DNA of 64,000 bases from Bremia lactucae. Its lineage: Eukaryota; Oomycota; Peronosporomycetes; Peronosporales; Peronosporaceae. Positions 22,260 through 33,200 of this stretch are shown piece after piece. The stretch spans positions 1,367,464 through 1,431,463 of the forward strand of contig NC_090610.1 in the NCBI RefSeq assembly GCF_004359215.1, written 5' to 3'. The notes below the pieces were generated by a model, which saw only the letters and a list, made by a program, of their open reading frames with translations, ran no database searches and was not told the DNA's origin. Position numbers and translations under genes: made by a program. Within the stretch, counting starts at the first letter, position 1. Every line of letters begins with the position of its first letter.

Positions 22260-22584
22260 CAAATGTTTTAACTTTGACAACAAGGGGGCGAGCCTAAGGC
22301 TCTGGATCAGGTACAGAAATGGACCGGGTCGGCAAAAAACGCCGCTAAGTGGTTCTGGACCTGTCCGATAAGGAACGAATTATATTTGCATAAAGGCTTC
22401 AAGCCTTGCATCAGAACCTCTGGTCCCTAGATTATGATGACTCAATGTGTTCTAGCCCAAACAAGATTTTGAGCTTCTCAAACGCTGCGCGTTTCGCCCC
22501 TGAAAGTTCGGGAAAGTGTCCATTTCAGCAGAGGCTTTGTCTTGTAAAGCCTCAGGCGTAGATTGACTACGAGTGCTACCAGGG
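22260..22584 (-). mobile_element. Gypsy (LTR-B) gag start and leader fragment
   Basis: The block matches 45630-45934 in the same direction, including GGCTCTGGATCAGGTACAGA-type sequence and the leader ending GTGCTACCAGG. Read on the minus strand it is leader followed by the beginning of gag. The expected neighbour on its right is an LTR-B; instead a copia fragment (22585-22802) intervenes. Gag is truncated at about 22260. Confidence 0.65.
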
Positions 22585-22802
22585 GCCGTCGGACAATCAC
22601 CGTCAGAGAATCGTCGTCGGAAAAATGAGTCAGCGGTTCGGATTGAACCGGTTTGGGTTGTGTACTTTACCTTACCATAACCCTCAATACTCCCCCTCAA
22701 CGCGAACAATCATGAATACCAAGCCCATCAGTTAACTCCTTATGGCGTGGTCCTGGTAATCCCTTCGTCATGATGTCAGCTAGCATTTGTGATGTTTCGC
22801 AG
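22585..22802 (-). mobile_element. Copia pol carboxyl end, polypurine tract and LTR start
   Basis: Minus strand from 22802: CETSQMLADIMTKGLPGPRH then KELTDGLGIHDCSR and a stop, the standard carboxyl end of a copia polyprotein. It is followed by the tract TTGAGGGGGAGTA and what should be the start of the 3' LTR (TTGAGGGTTATGG). The fragment lies exactly between the LTR-B leader and the LTR-B at 22803. Confidence 0.7.
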
Positions 22803-23285
22803 TGTAACGGAGCTCCTTGCTTTTTAAGTCAGAGAAAGACTTTTAGACTCAGAGAGTCGCTTATTTCTATAGAAATAAAAGGTTCAACAACACAGTGAGT
22901 TGTACAAGCACGTAGAGCGTAACGAATCCATGTTCAAGAGATTCAGGCATATGTAGAACCAAGTGGCAACTTGTGCCCGAGAGTATATACCTTAAAAAGG
23001 TTACTTTCTCTCGTAGATTAATGCGCAAGCCTCAGGAAGGCACTAGATGCTGTAAGATCAAAAGGGGGAACCAAACTTTATTCAATTATTTAAATTTGAA
23101 ACCTTACTTTAACAAAATAAAAACAGATTTTGGCTGCCAGATTTAATTCTGGCGGCTGCCACACGTGTTACCAATAATAAATTAAATTTTAGTAATTAAC
23201 TATTTTAATTAGAGCAAAAGGGTATTTAGCCATACAGTAAATGTACCACAACAACGGTTTACCAACCGAAGTGTGCAATATTACA
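22803..23285 (-). repeat. LTR, family B
   Basis: 483 bp. In + coordinates it begins TGTAACGGAG and ends GTGCAATATTACA; the sense of the family is the minus strand. It matches 45935-46418 throughout (for example GTAGAACCAAGTGGCAACT and TGTACCACAACAACGGTT). As a 5' LTR it would belong to the gag leader left of 22584. Confidence 0.85.
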
Positions 23286-23375
23286 TAATTGGCCCAATAA
23301 ATGAAGTGGCAACTCAATTTTAAAGTTATTTCAAGATTAAGATTTTGGGAGGTGTTCAATAATTCTCTTAATTGA

Positions 23376-24153
23376 AGTCAAGTACCTGGGAGATGAGCGA
23401 AGACTGAAAATCAGCCAAGGACATGAATATCAAGAATGATCGAGAAGTTTAACCAAGTCGACTCAAAGCAGTAAGAAATACTTGAGGCAAACTATGATCA
23501 ATATGGACAAAATTGACTTAAGAATGAAGAATCGACCATATCGGTCGTTGGTGGGTTCATTGTTGTACGTGGCAACAGATATGATACCAAATATTGCATA
23601 TGCAGTATGCCAGATGAGCCGGCATCTAAAATTTTCATAGGAAGAGCACTGGAATGCAGCCAAACGAGTCTTGCGGTATCTAAAGATGACGAAGGACAAA
23701 GGAATTTCCTATGAGGATAATTTGAACATATTACAGCCGAGCGCGTACACGGACGCGGACTGGGCTAGCGGCAAGCACAACCGCAGATTGACATGAGAAG
23801 TCTTCGTCATGAGCAACGGTGCACCAGTGATCTTTAATTCGAAGATGCAGCAGAGCGTACAGCGGAAGCAAAATATGTCTATCATTCTTTATGTGTACAT
23901 GAAGTGCTATGAACTAACAAGCTTGCAGAACGAGATGCAAGTGCAGATCAACTATGCAATACCGATACACAAGGACAACCAGAGGGCAATTGCCATCGCA
24001 AAGAATGACGGCTACCAGAGGAGAGCCAAGCATATCGATCTTAAATATTATTTTGTGCGCGACCAAGTGAAGGACAAAATCATCGAGCTCAAGAGTACTG
24101 AAACGAAGTCGCACACCGATTTCGACGAAGAAATTCAATTCACTGTTGGATAA
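23376..24153 (+). pseudogene. Copia RT end and RNase H fragment
   Basis: The + strand reads YLGDERRLKISQ, RPYRSLVGSLLYVATDMIPN, IAYAVCQMSRHL, then a stop, EEHWNAAKRVLRYLKMTKDK, SAYTDADWASGKHNR, a second stop, EVFVMSNGAPVIFNSKMQQ, KDNQRAIAIAKN and RRAKHIDLKYYFVRDQVKDK. These are the ordered motifs of copia RNase H, including the aspartate of TDADWA and the IDL.YYF.RD signature. Two in-frame stops and a degenerated STAEAEY block show it is dead. The frame ends at 24151-24153. Confidence 0.85.
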
Positions 24154-24188
24154 TACCAAGATTAGAGACTTCTAGTCGAAGGGGATTG

Positions 24189-24340
24189 TTGGTGATATAG
24201 AGTAGCTCGGTACTCTATGCACTATGTAACAGAGACGACACTCCGGATATGTGTGTGGAGATGAGGTTGACTCATTGTTGTGGTTATTGAAATCGTAGCA
24301 TCGATTCGCATGGGCTTAGAGGTAGCATCGTCGAACTAAC
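24189..24340 (+). repeat. Start of the copia 3' LTR
   Basis: After the copia RNase H fragment a purine tract (AAGGGGAT) is followed by TGTTGGTGATATAG, a typical LTR start. The end of the repeat could not be recognised; it may be truncated before the gene at 24474. Confidence 0.45.
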
Positions 24341-24473
24341 GACCTAGCTAACATTAATTCTCTTTTCACTACACTTTTGACTAGCTCCGATAGCTTACCA
24401 AACACCTTGGCTGGCCTCACCTCAAAACATGTGAGAGGTCATCTGGATTTGCTTGTGGCTGTAACTTTTTAAA

Positions 24474-26008
24474 ATGGCTCAACCAAAAGCCAACCGAAAT
24501 CTTTCAAATCAGCTTCTTTTTAATGTTTGTTTGCGCAATTTTTATAAAAAACTCAGCGACTCGATTAAGGCCTTGAGATTTACAAGAAAAATGCGACAAT
24601 ACCAATCTCAATATAGCACAAATTCTGCACGAGTGCAAATATTTGAAACTCACTTATGATGCGATTTCTAAAAATTTCACAATGACGCGACGCGCCAAGG
24701 AGCGACGCGTTGAGCGCGTGCACGCGAAGCTCGAGCAACATGAACAAAGAATTCAGCGTATTAATCGATTAAACTCGCGTCCGGTGTGGTCTAAGCTGCT
24801 TGAAGACCTTGACAGGCCTTTTACTAATAAAATAAGCAGCAATGTGCACGTGTCCAGCACTGAAAGCCCTAAGCACAAGCCTCTTATTGTCGATGAGCTC
24901 CAGTGGAAAAGCTCGCAAGTACCGATCGCAGCTTCAGGCGGCTTTCAGCTTCCTATTAAGCTGGATGCGGAAAAAGGAGAGCTGCATTACACATTCTCAA
25001 CAAGGAACTATGATGTAAATTTCGGGGTGCAAATGATTTGCGCTGACGGGAGTCTGATTGAACTATTGAGCTCGCAGCGATACGAAAGCCAGAAGCAGCT
25101 AGTTGAAGGTCAGCTTAGCCTTACAGGACCGGGGATGGCGCTTTTATTATGGGACAATTCGTTTTCGTGGCTTAATACAAAACAGCTTGCGTACCATGTG
25201 GAACTTAAGCAAGAGGCTTTGTCCTTGTCGGAAGCCGAAAAAACGCAGCTGGCGTCCCAGGCGCGTCTTGAGCGCGAGAGAAAGCTCGAACAGACTGAGG
25301 CAGTGTACGATGGACTGGAGACTCAGTTGCAGACGGAAAATCAAACGATCAACTTTCTTCATTATCAAATTAAAGAGCTGCAGTTGCAATTAAAGCAGCA
25401 TGAAGAGGAACGCGAGTTGATTAACGAAAAAAGGCTGGTAGTGGAGGATCAAATTGAAGAACTTTGCTGGGAATTGCGAGGTGCGAAAGTTATGGGAAAC
25501 ATAATAAGAGGTGAGCGATTAACAAATGAGTGTTATCTGTGCTTTTACAGCTCTCAGTTGGCGATGTTTAGACCAAACATCGCTCTATCGTATATTTGAT
25601 TTCCTTAGCAAAGAAGATCTACTTGCTTGGTAAGTCTTTGTTCGCGCTGATGGCTACTATATTGTTAATGTTAGTGTCTTATGTTGTCATAACTTAGGTC
25701 GCTGTCAAGCAAAAAGTGGTACTATCACGGACGTGCGTTTCAAGGCCAGAGAGTTGAAGCTACTTAATGGACCTTTGCTGCTTAAAATAGCGATTCTCCT
25801 TCAAGTTATGCTGTCATCACGTAAGTAGACATTGGTTTTAGCATTGATTGTCCTTGCCTTCTTCAAACTTTTCTTCGGATTTACAAATAGAATGTCTATA
25901 ATTTTTTGTCATAATGTTTATTTGTCAGATTCGCGACAAAGTCACAGAGTTAATGGTGAAAGACTGGAAATAGCACAGGAAATTTTGATGAATCTCAGGG
26001 AAATGTAA
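24474..26008 (+). pseudogene. GOLD-domain coiled-coil protein with F-box-like carboxyl part; two apparent frameshifts
   Basis: Model: 24474-25510, 25551-25629, 25698-25820, 25929-26008; introns of 40, 68 and 108 nt have GT-AG ends and matching phases. The ATG at 24474 is set by an in-frame TAA 12 nt upstream. The product begins MAQPKANRNLSNQ, continues as coiled coil, then a GOLD domain (LPIKLDAEKGELHYTFSTRN ... LLLWDNSFSWLNTKQLAYHV, nt about 24950-25205), a second coiled coil (25206-25490) and an F-box-like motif (LYRIFDFLSKEDLLAW, then SKKWYYHGRAF). GOLD domains act in membrane trafficking as protein-binding modules; F-box motifs recruit Skp1, here only inferred. Continuity is broken twice: near 24577 (DSIKALR then DLQEKCDN in the next frame, as if GA were lost from AGAGAT) and near 25739 (GRAF then KARELKLLN, as if one T were gained). 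Either the gene is dying or the assembly has errors. A 49-nt intron (24529-24577) is a weaker alternative for the first. Confidence 0.65.
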
Positions 26009-27715
26009 AAATTATTGACCACAATAAAAAGTAGCAGTTTTTTCAAACCTCTTAAAAGCTGTTGCGTCATTCGTTGCTGAAATTGACCCACTTGTCGCAT
26101 GTCGCCCGAGTCTTCGATTAATTTCTGGATTCAAGTAGACCTAGCGAATGCAATGGTGCCCGCGATCTACAATACATTTTGTTTGCAGTTTATACTTCTT
26201 ATCAATAGCTGCCGCATTTATCGCTTTTGTAAAGGCCGTTTTGTTCTTTGCTCAGAAACATACGACTTATATTGTTATCATTAGATCCCAACTTCAATGA
26301 AACACTAATTCTCAGTTCAACAGTCATTTCATTTATCTCTCGAGGCTTCGAAGTAGTCTTCGTGAAAGTTGCACAATTACAATCCAAACATGCGCTTTCC
26401 GATCATAATGTGCGCTAGTTTCACATTCGTAGTTGAACTTTAAGGGAAAGAAGCGCTTAAATCCGAATCTCTGACTGTGAGGCAAAATATACATGCTGAG
26501 TTCGGGAATACCGAAGTGAATTTCTTGAAAAGGCATTCCTTATCTATAAATAGTAGCTTGTTTTCTGGCTTCAAATCGGGCTTTGAAATATTCGAACAGA
26601 GGGCCGCGTTTTTGATTCAAGCTTTACAATCAATATGGACATTTCCGGAATTACTGTGTCGTTCACGAAACTTTCTAAAGTCAATGTCCTATTCCCCAAA
26701 CTATTTTCGAAGACCGCCATTTGGAATGTAAAAGCAAATCTTAAAAGCGAATATATTGGACTGCTTGAGCTATGTGTTTGTTGCCTTCATATGCCACATT
26801 TAATATAGCAACTGATCGCAATGAGCCTCGAAGTTTCCAGACGTCTAAATTATAGGCCCAGTATCTATCGATGGCGGCACCTTTAGCAGCAACATGCATT
26901 CCGGTATGGGCGATACACAGAATTTGTGTCAACAATTTTGACATGAATTGCAAAAATATCAAAAACAGTAGGAAACGTTTTTTTGTGACAATTTTTCTGT
27001 CTGGCGTTGATTGCCTTAAAAATGCAAAGTGTCGTTGTCGTTAATTAGGGTTTTGAGAAAGGGATAAAAGTATATATGAAAATAAGAATGATCTTTTTCT
27101 GACGCGGTAAAATTACGTCGAGTATACCGCTAAAATTCTAGTCAGCTGCTGGTGGTCCATATGGCAGCATAAAGCAATCGTCTTCATTATCGATGCAGTC
27201 TTTTAAAAAAGCAACATTTGTCCTTCAAAAGCTCGCAAATATAGCCGCTAAATATCCCCCCCCAACCGCTGTCTGGCATGACGATTGCAAACAGTCGTCT
27301 AGAGCAAAACTTTTGTCTAGTTTTTATATGATTGCATAACGTACATCGCATTTGCATTGTACCCAATCGATTTTTGGAATCAGAAAGCGACGCTTATCCA
27401 GCAGACAAATTTTACAAAACTTTTAGCCAAAAAAATTTCATTCAAGTCGACTTTCATTGATCTCTCCAATTTGAATAACCTCTGTTTGGTGTTCAAGAAA
27501 ATTCTCAAATTACACTATCATGTTAGCCAGTATGGCATTGTCATCCAGGCATCTGTTTTTGAAGTCGTTTCTGCTTCGCAAATAATGGCAATTATTAATT
27601 GATATGATAATGACCGAGTAGTCAATTCAGCCTAAAATTGTGAGATTCCCGCTCGTCACTATATGTTGAATCTTGTTAATTATTTTATTTAATTGTCGGG
27701 TCAAAACAAAGTCTC
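26009..27715. other. Intergenic region between GOLD gene and CSTF3
   Basis: About 1.7 kb. Short open stretches exist (for instance a frame starting ATG at about 26635 reading MDISGITVSFTKLSKVNVLF), but none has a recognisable domain, intron pattern or repeat match. No LTR or RNA gene was recognised. The stretch just upstream of 27716 is AT-rich and probably holds the CSTF3 promoter. Confidence 0.4.
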
Positions 27716-30199
27716 ATGGCGTCGGACAGCTCTGAGGAAGACGAGCCCATTGCGGCGCCACAAGTGGCATCCACCCCCCCTGTACAGCGGCATCTGATTG
27801 CTAACATTTGGCACTATTTTTCACATTTGAACTGCTGCTATGTAGAAGGCGTGGATGGACGAAGATGCCGACGAGGAAGAGGAAGATGCTGACCTGAGCC
27901 AATTACAACGCCAGCGTTCGCCAAAATTTAAGCGCTGTCTCGCTGCTATTGAGACTGATCAGTGGAATACTGATGCCTGGATCGCTTTATTAAATGAAGT
28001 GCAGTTGCTGCCAATTGCCGAAGCGCGCGAGCACTACGAGACTTTTTTAAAGCAATTTCCCACTTCTGGAAGATGGTGGAAGCTCTACGCCGAGCATGAA
28101 CTGCGAGAGAAACAGTACGATCGTGTACAAGATATCATAAAGAAGTCGCTTATGCAGCTGCGGTGTCCTCATGTGGACCTCTGGCGCTTTTATCTGGACT
28201 TTACTAAGGTCGTTAAGGTGGACGTAGCCGTGGACTCTAAGGATGCGTCAGCTATTGCGGCAGCTAAGCAGCTTATGGTCGATGCATTTGAACTAGCTCT
28301 TGAAAGAGTCGGCGGCTCTATTCACGCGGCTTCCATCTGGCAAATGTATTTGGGTTTTTTACTGGAGGAACAAGATTTGCAGGCCTTCCTAAACGTAAGA
28401 AAGCTCTACCATCGAATGGTAATGGTGCCACTTGTAGGTATGGAAACGATTTGGCGTGAGTATGAAAAATTTGAAAGAGCAATCCCAAACAATGAAGTGT
28501 TGGCACTCAATTTTTTCAAAGTCTTTCGACCAAAGTTTGACGCGGCACGAGCAGTGCTACGAGACCGCAAAAGCTTCTATGATGCGGTTAATACGAACAT
28601 TTTGGCAGTACCCGCAACAACGTCAAGAGCTGATTTAATGGATATGGCCAATTGGCAAAAAATCATTGCGTTTGAGATGAGCAATCCGGAAAGATTAGAC
28701 GCATTGCGACTTAAGTCACGCATGCGCTATACGCTTGAGCTCTTTTTAAGCGTCAAAAGGCATTTTCCTGAGGCATGGTATCAGTATACCTCGTACGAAA
28801 ATCAGGCAAACGATCCTGATGCAGCAAGTAGCGTATTTGAACGTGCAATTGAGGTGATTCCTGACTCGAGCTATCTCCGCTTTGCATATGCCGACCATTG
28901 CGAATTGCGCGGAGACATACCGGCTGCGAAAGCCATATACGAAAGGCTTATTACAGATCGCGGGTCGGCTCTTGCTTATGTTACGTACCAACGCTTTGCT
29001 CGTCGTGCCTACGGCGCAAAGGGTCTCGCTGAAGCTCGTGCAATTTTCAAGAGGGCACGCAAAGATGAGCGGGAAGGAGCGTGCACTTACCACGTCTTTG
29101 CTGCTTCAGGTAGGCAAAGGCCTATCTGTCACTTTTTCTTGTCAATTTTTCGACACCATTTAATACGAATGTGAGTAATCTTTTGCAGCACTACTAGAGT
29201 TCTACAGCGACAACTCGGAAGCTGGAAAGGATATTGCATTTAAAATTTTTGAATTAGGTCTGAAGAAATGTATTCAGGAACCAGCATATGTATTGTGCTA
29301 TCTCGACTTTCTTGGCCATTTGAATGATGATAATAGTAAGTGGTTAAATAATAAGAATGTTTTCGACTTGGAAGGTGACGAAGTTTTCTATTTTATACAG
29401 ATATGCGATCTTTGTTTGAAAAGGTGTTATCTGTCATGCCTTCTGAGGTTTCACGATCAATTTGGGATCGATATGTTGAGTTCGAACACACGATGGTGGC
29501 CAGTGGTGGTGATCTCGCGACAGTAGCCAAAGTAGAAGCTCGGCGAGCGATGGCGTTCCCAGATGAACCTTTTGTGGAAATGAAAGGATTGCTTAGTATC
29601 ATTCAACGCTATTCTTTTTTAGACTTGCGACCACCGACGACTTGTGATCAGACATTTCTTGACATGTATCGGACCTCGTTTCGTGATGAGTCGTCTAGAG
29701 CTGATATTGCTGACAGTGGAGAAGACAGAGAAGTGATTGGCGGTGCAGGTCTCTTAGGCGGATTTGGTGGGAACTCGGAAAGGTGCATTGTTCAGTTTAT
29801 TAGGCTATCTATGTTGTGGGTTCTGAACACGTGCGTAAAAAAAGCAGACAAACTCCTGGCCCTCCACTCCCCGACTTTTTGAAGGAATTTGCGCGGATGC
29901 TGCCTTTAAGTTTGCCTTGGAATGGACCAATTGCTGATGTGGAGCACATCTTTCGCGCCATGCTGCTTGTTGATTTCCCTCCTCGTTCGCACGTCGAGCA
30001 GATGGCACAACAGCAGCAGCAACAGATGCAGCAGCAGCTAGCTCTTCAGCATCAACAGCAGCTTCAGCAGCAAGCTGCTGAGGCTGAAAAGAATAGCAAT
30101 CCTGGTGACGAGGATGGCGCCTCTGGAGTAATTAGCAAGCGACCGGCTCACGATATCTTTCGCTCGCGTCAAAAACAAAAATTGTCAAAGCTCGGATAG
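27716..30199 (+). CDS. CSTF3: Cleavage stimulation factor subunit 3 (CstF-77 / RNA14 / suppressor of forked)
   Basis: Five exons: 27716-27781, 27846-29109, 29189-29335, 29401-29782, 29848-30199. Introns of 64, 79, 65 and 65 nt are GT-AG with matching phases, giving 736 residues (human CSTF3 has 717). The first exon encodes [19 protein letters not shown]. The bulk is HAT (half-TPR) repeats, e.g. [47 protein letters not shown]-type helices ([17 protein letters not shown]) and [13 protein letters not shown]. The carboxyl part has the Suf segment [18 protein letters not shown] followed by a glutamine-rich tract (about 30006-30075) and a basic end. CstF-77 is the dimeric scaffold of the cleavage stimulation factor that binds the polyadenylation machinery in the nucleus. 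The acceptor of the last intron could be 29845 instead of 29848 (one residue more). The gene converges with FANCI, stop codons 6 bp apart. Confidence 0.92.
30006..30075 (+). repeat. CAG/CAA-rich tract coding for polyglutamine in CSTF3
   Basis: Imperfect CAG/CAA repeats coding for a glutamine-rich stretch ([25 protein letters not shown], interrupted by Met, Leu, Ala and His). It lies in the last exon. Length variation between isolates would be expected. Confidence 0.8.
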
Positions 30200-30205
30200 A
30201 GTCGC

Positions 30206-33200
30206 TTAGGTCAGAGAAGTAGAATTTGCTGGAAAAATACAGCAGCTACGTGTCGTCTTTTGCTTTTTGTAATTGACGACAATAGTTGGAAACCCAAGAT
30301 CCTCATTGTCGTGAAGTTTTATCACACGTTGTTCCGATTCATTTAACTCTAGCCCTGCAGCGCTCTTCTCGCGGATCGATGAAGCATACGACTTGACAGC
30401 AAAACCATCGTCCTCGTCTTCAGACAGCGATTCTTCATTGAGTTCATCGACCTCTTCATCATCGTCAAGATCACTTGCAATATCATCGGTGTCAAAAGGC
30501 AAAGCAGTACGCCAATCTTTTAATAGCGTAGTTGTTAGCTCTTCCTCCTGAAGTGATCGACATGCGGCAACAAGCTTAACATCGCTAAGCATAACCTCAT
30601 GATGCTTATACTCGCTCCACACACTTGCTGCACATTTCCAATCGGCCTTCGCCACTTTTAAATTGATATTATTCACCGTGCTGTCAATGATAATACAGAA
30701 GAAAAGAAGATCAAACATTGAATGCAACAATTAGTTGCTATAAATTATCTATTGTACCTTTGATTTTGTAAGAAGTCATGGAGCTCTTGAACGGCGTGAG
30801 AGAGGAATGGCAATAGCTTTGCTTCGGCTTTTGAAATGCATTGGCGTGTAATAAATTTTTTCCCGTACGTCTTTGCTAACAATGGATTGGCCCACCCTCT
30901 TTTTCGGCGACTGTTCACATTAAGCTGCATTTTTAATAAGACACGTTCCTGAAACACCGATAACAACGTTTCCATTGTTGCTTTCATTGCGTTAGCAGCA
31001 CCAAACAGAATACTCAAATGTGTCAAGGCGCCAAATTTATCCGTCACACTTTGCTCCACGCGCCAAGCAATACACTTGATGATAATTGACTGAGCAGTTC
31101 GCGTCGCAAAGGTTGCTTTTCTCAGTACCACTACGTTCGTCCTTAACGGCAAATTAAATCCGCAAATCTCAGCATGCGCAAAAACATTAACAGCATTTTG
31201 AACTACGTGCATTGCGCGACAGGAATCCAGAAACGGATTTGAATTAGTGAGGCCTGGAGCGTTAGTTTTTTTTGGTACTGCTCGGTGTAGAGAAGCAAGC
31301 GCACACAAGAGTACAGCCTCGAGAAAATATGGCATCGACTCGTTTGTCAGACTTTTCAATACAATATGTTCCCCATTTGCAATCACAGCAAGCTCATTCT
31401 CATTACGCTTATCTTCCATGTCATCTTTATCGGATTCCTCATCACTTGGAGCGACACTGGCAAGGCACATTTTGTGCCCTTCCGAATTTTGCTGTGGAAC
31501 GGCAGCGTCAATAAGATTACGTATTTCATTTACATAGTGCGTAAGCAGGGTTGACCCTGTGGACGCAGTGGTCGAGTACGCCCAGGATCCAACGACTAGG
31601 TATGCGATATGGCGGTACTTTAATAAGCTGCACCGATGCTTCGCCAGCGCACTCATTCGGCCATTGCTCGGTAGCACGACAGCATTCGGTAGCGGCCTCG
31701 AGGGGATATCGTTATAATAGTTCCTTGTGTCGCTCTCATATTTGCTTGGAGTAGGATGTGACGGGAATATCTGGTGCAACAGAGCCAAACAAAGCTGACT
31801 GATCAGTGGGCTTTTTCTCGTATTCACTACGAGCGATATTATAACATCAATAACCCGACAAGCAAGCGTTGGATCCTAGTGTACACACACACAAAAAGAA
31901 TTAGCACAAGCATGCTCTTTACCGCATGTATCGACAAGTCATACCGTCAACTCAAGACACTGTCGAGCCAAAAATCGAAAGAATATCTCGTTCCACCCTT
32001 GAGGATTTTCGCAATAGATAGTGTCATCGTTGGAACCCTTCGCAAGAAGCTCCATTATTGTGTGCGACCATGTCGAATCGCCTGCTGCCGTAGCAATCCG
32101 ACACGCTTCCAAAATGACAATATATGAATCGTAAATGCATGACAGTCTGTACGCCATCAAAATTTTGCTAGCTCTTTCACCAGAAGCGATCTTAAAATCG
32201 TCGTTCTTATCGCTTTCTGATTCATCAAACTCTTCGCTGCTTATTGCGTGGCATAGTTCCATAGAACGGTAGCATAACCACTTTAAAGTTCGGCGCCCTT
32301 CTCTTCTTGAGGTAAGAAATCTTAAATTTTTACCAATTGTCTCCGACGAAATATTGCAATCATTTGATCCTAAAGGAGCGACACCATCAGACTGTAAATG
32401 CCGATTGAATACGTGAAGTAACTCCAGCTCGTAAGCTTCTGGCACGGGTGGGTTAAAGATTTCCTTGTATTGTCTTCCAAAGTACATGCACATCACATGG
32501 AAATCTAGCCCAAACAATGAAGCCCTTGGAAGTTCTCCTTGTACTCGACATAGCTGTCCTTTAAGTAATTGCTCCACGATCGTAACTTCCAGCAGCAACC
32601 ACTCCAGCTCGTTTTTCCGTGTTGGAGAATGCCGAGAACTCGATGTATCGTCAAGCATATTCAAATGCTTTTGGAGATTTCGTTTTTGGGCCGCTAGTGT
32701 CAGCTCCAAGATTTCGCGTTGTTCTAAGCATACATGTAATCGCGCTGCCATGCGTGAAAGCTGCAACACGGAGTCATGTTTCGGCTTCAAGCTGGCAATT
32801 GTTGCATTGCATTGCTCCGCAATGAAGTTTGTAGACGTCACTGCTATGTCAAGCCCACACACAAGATTCCAAATAACATTATTCAACACAAATGGCTCGA
32901 CTGATTCTGAGGTTTGGGCATTAAGCCCTGCTTTATAAATTGATGGTAAGGCAAACGCAGCATCCACAATTCTAGGCTTTTCAGCTGGAAGCGCAAACTC
33001 TAAGTAACAGTAAAACAATTCCTGAAGGAGACAAATTTTCATCAGGTATTCTTCCTCCGTCAGCCTTTTTATTGTTTCGAGTTCTTGAGCATCATTAATA
33101 TTGAATGAAGGTAAAGGAGTACCAAACTGCATCTTCTGTACAAATTCAGTGGCATCCACAACCAGGGGATTCGTGAATTCTTCTTCATCAGCATTTGTGG

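Noticed and set aside
25698..25767. Ending the GOLD/F-box gene at the TAA 25765-25767
   Set aside because: The next frame continues ELKLLNGPLLLKIAILLQVM and connects through a phase-matched intron to LEIAQEILMNLREM, so a frameshift is the better explanation.
27357..27602. An 81-residue frame upstream of CSTF3
   Set aside because: Starts with TTG, no recognisable domain, AT-rich composition; likely chance.
29816..29847. Extension of the last CSTF3 exon to 29816
   Set aside because: It needs a GTG start and ignores the phase-matched intron 29783-29847 that joins NSE to QTPGPP.
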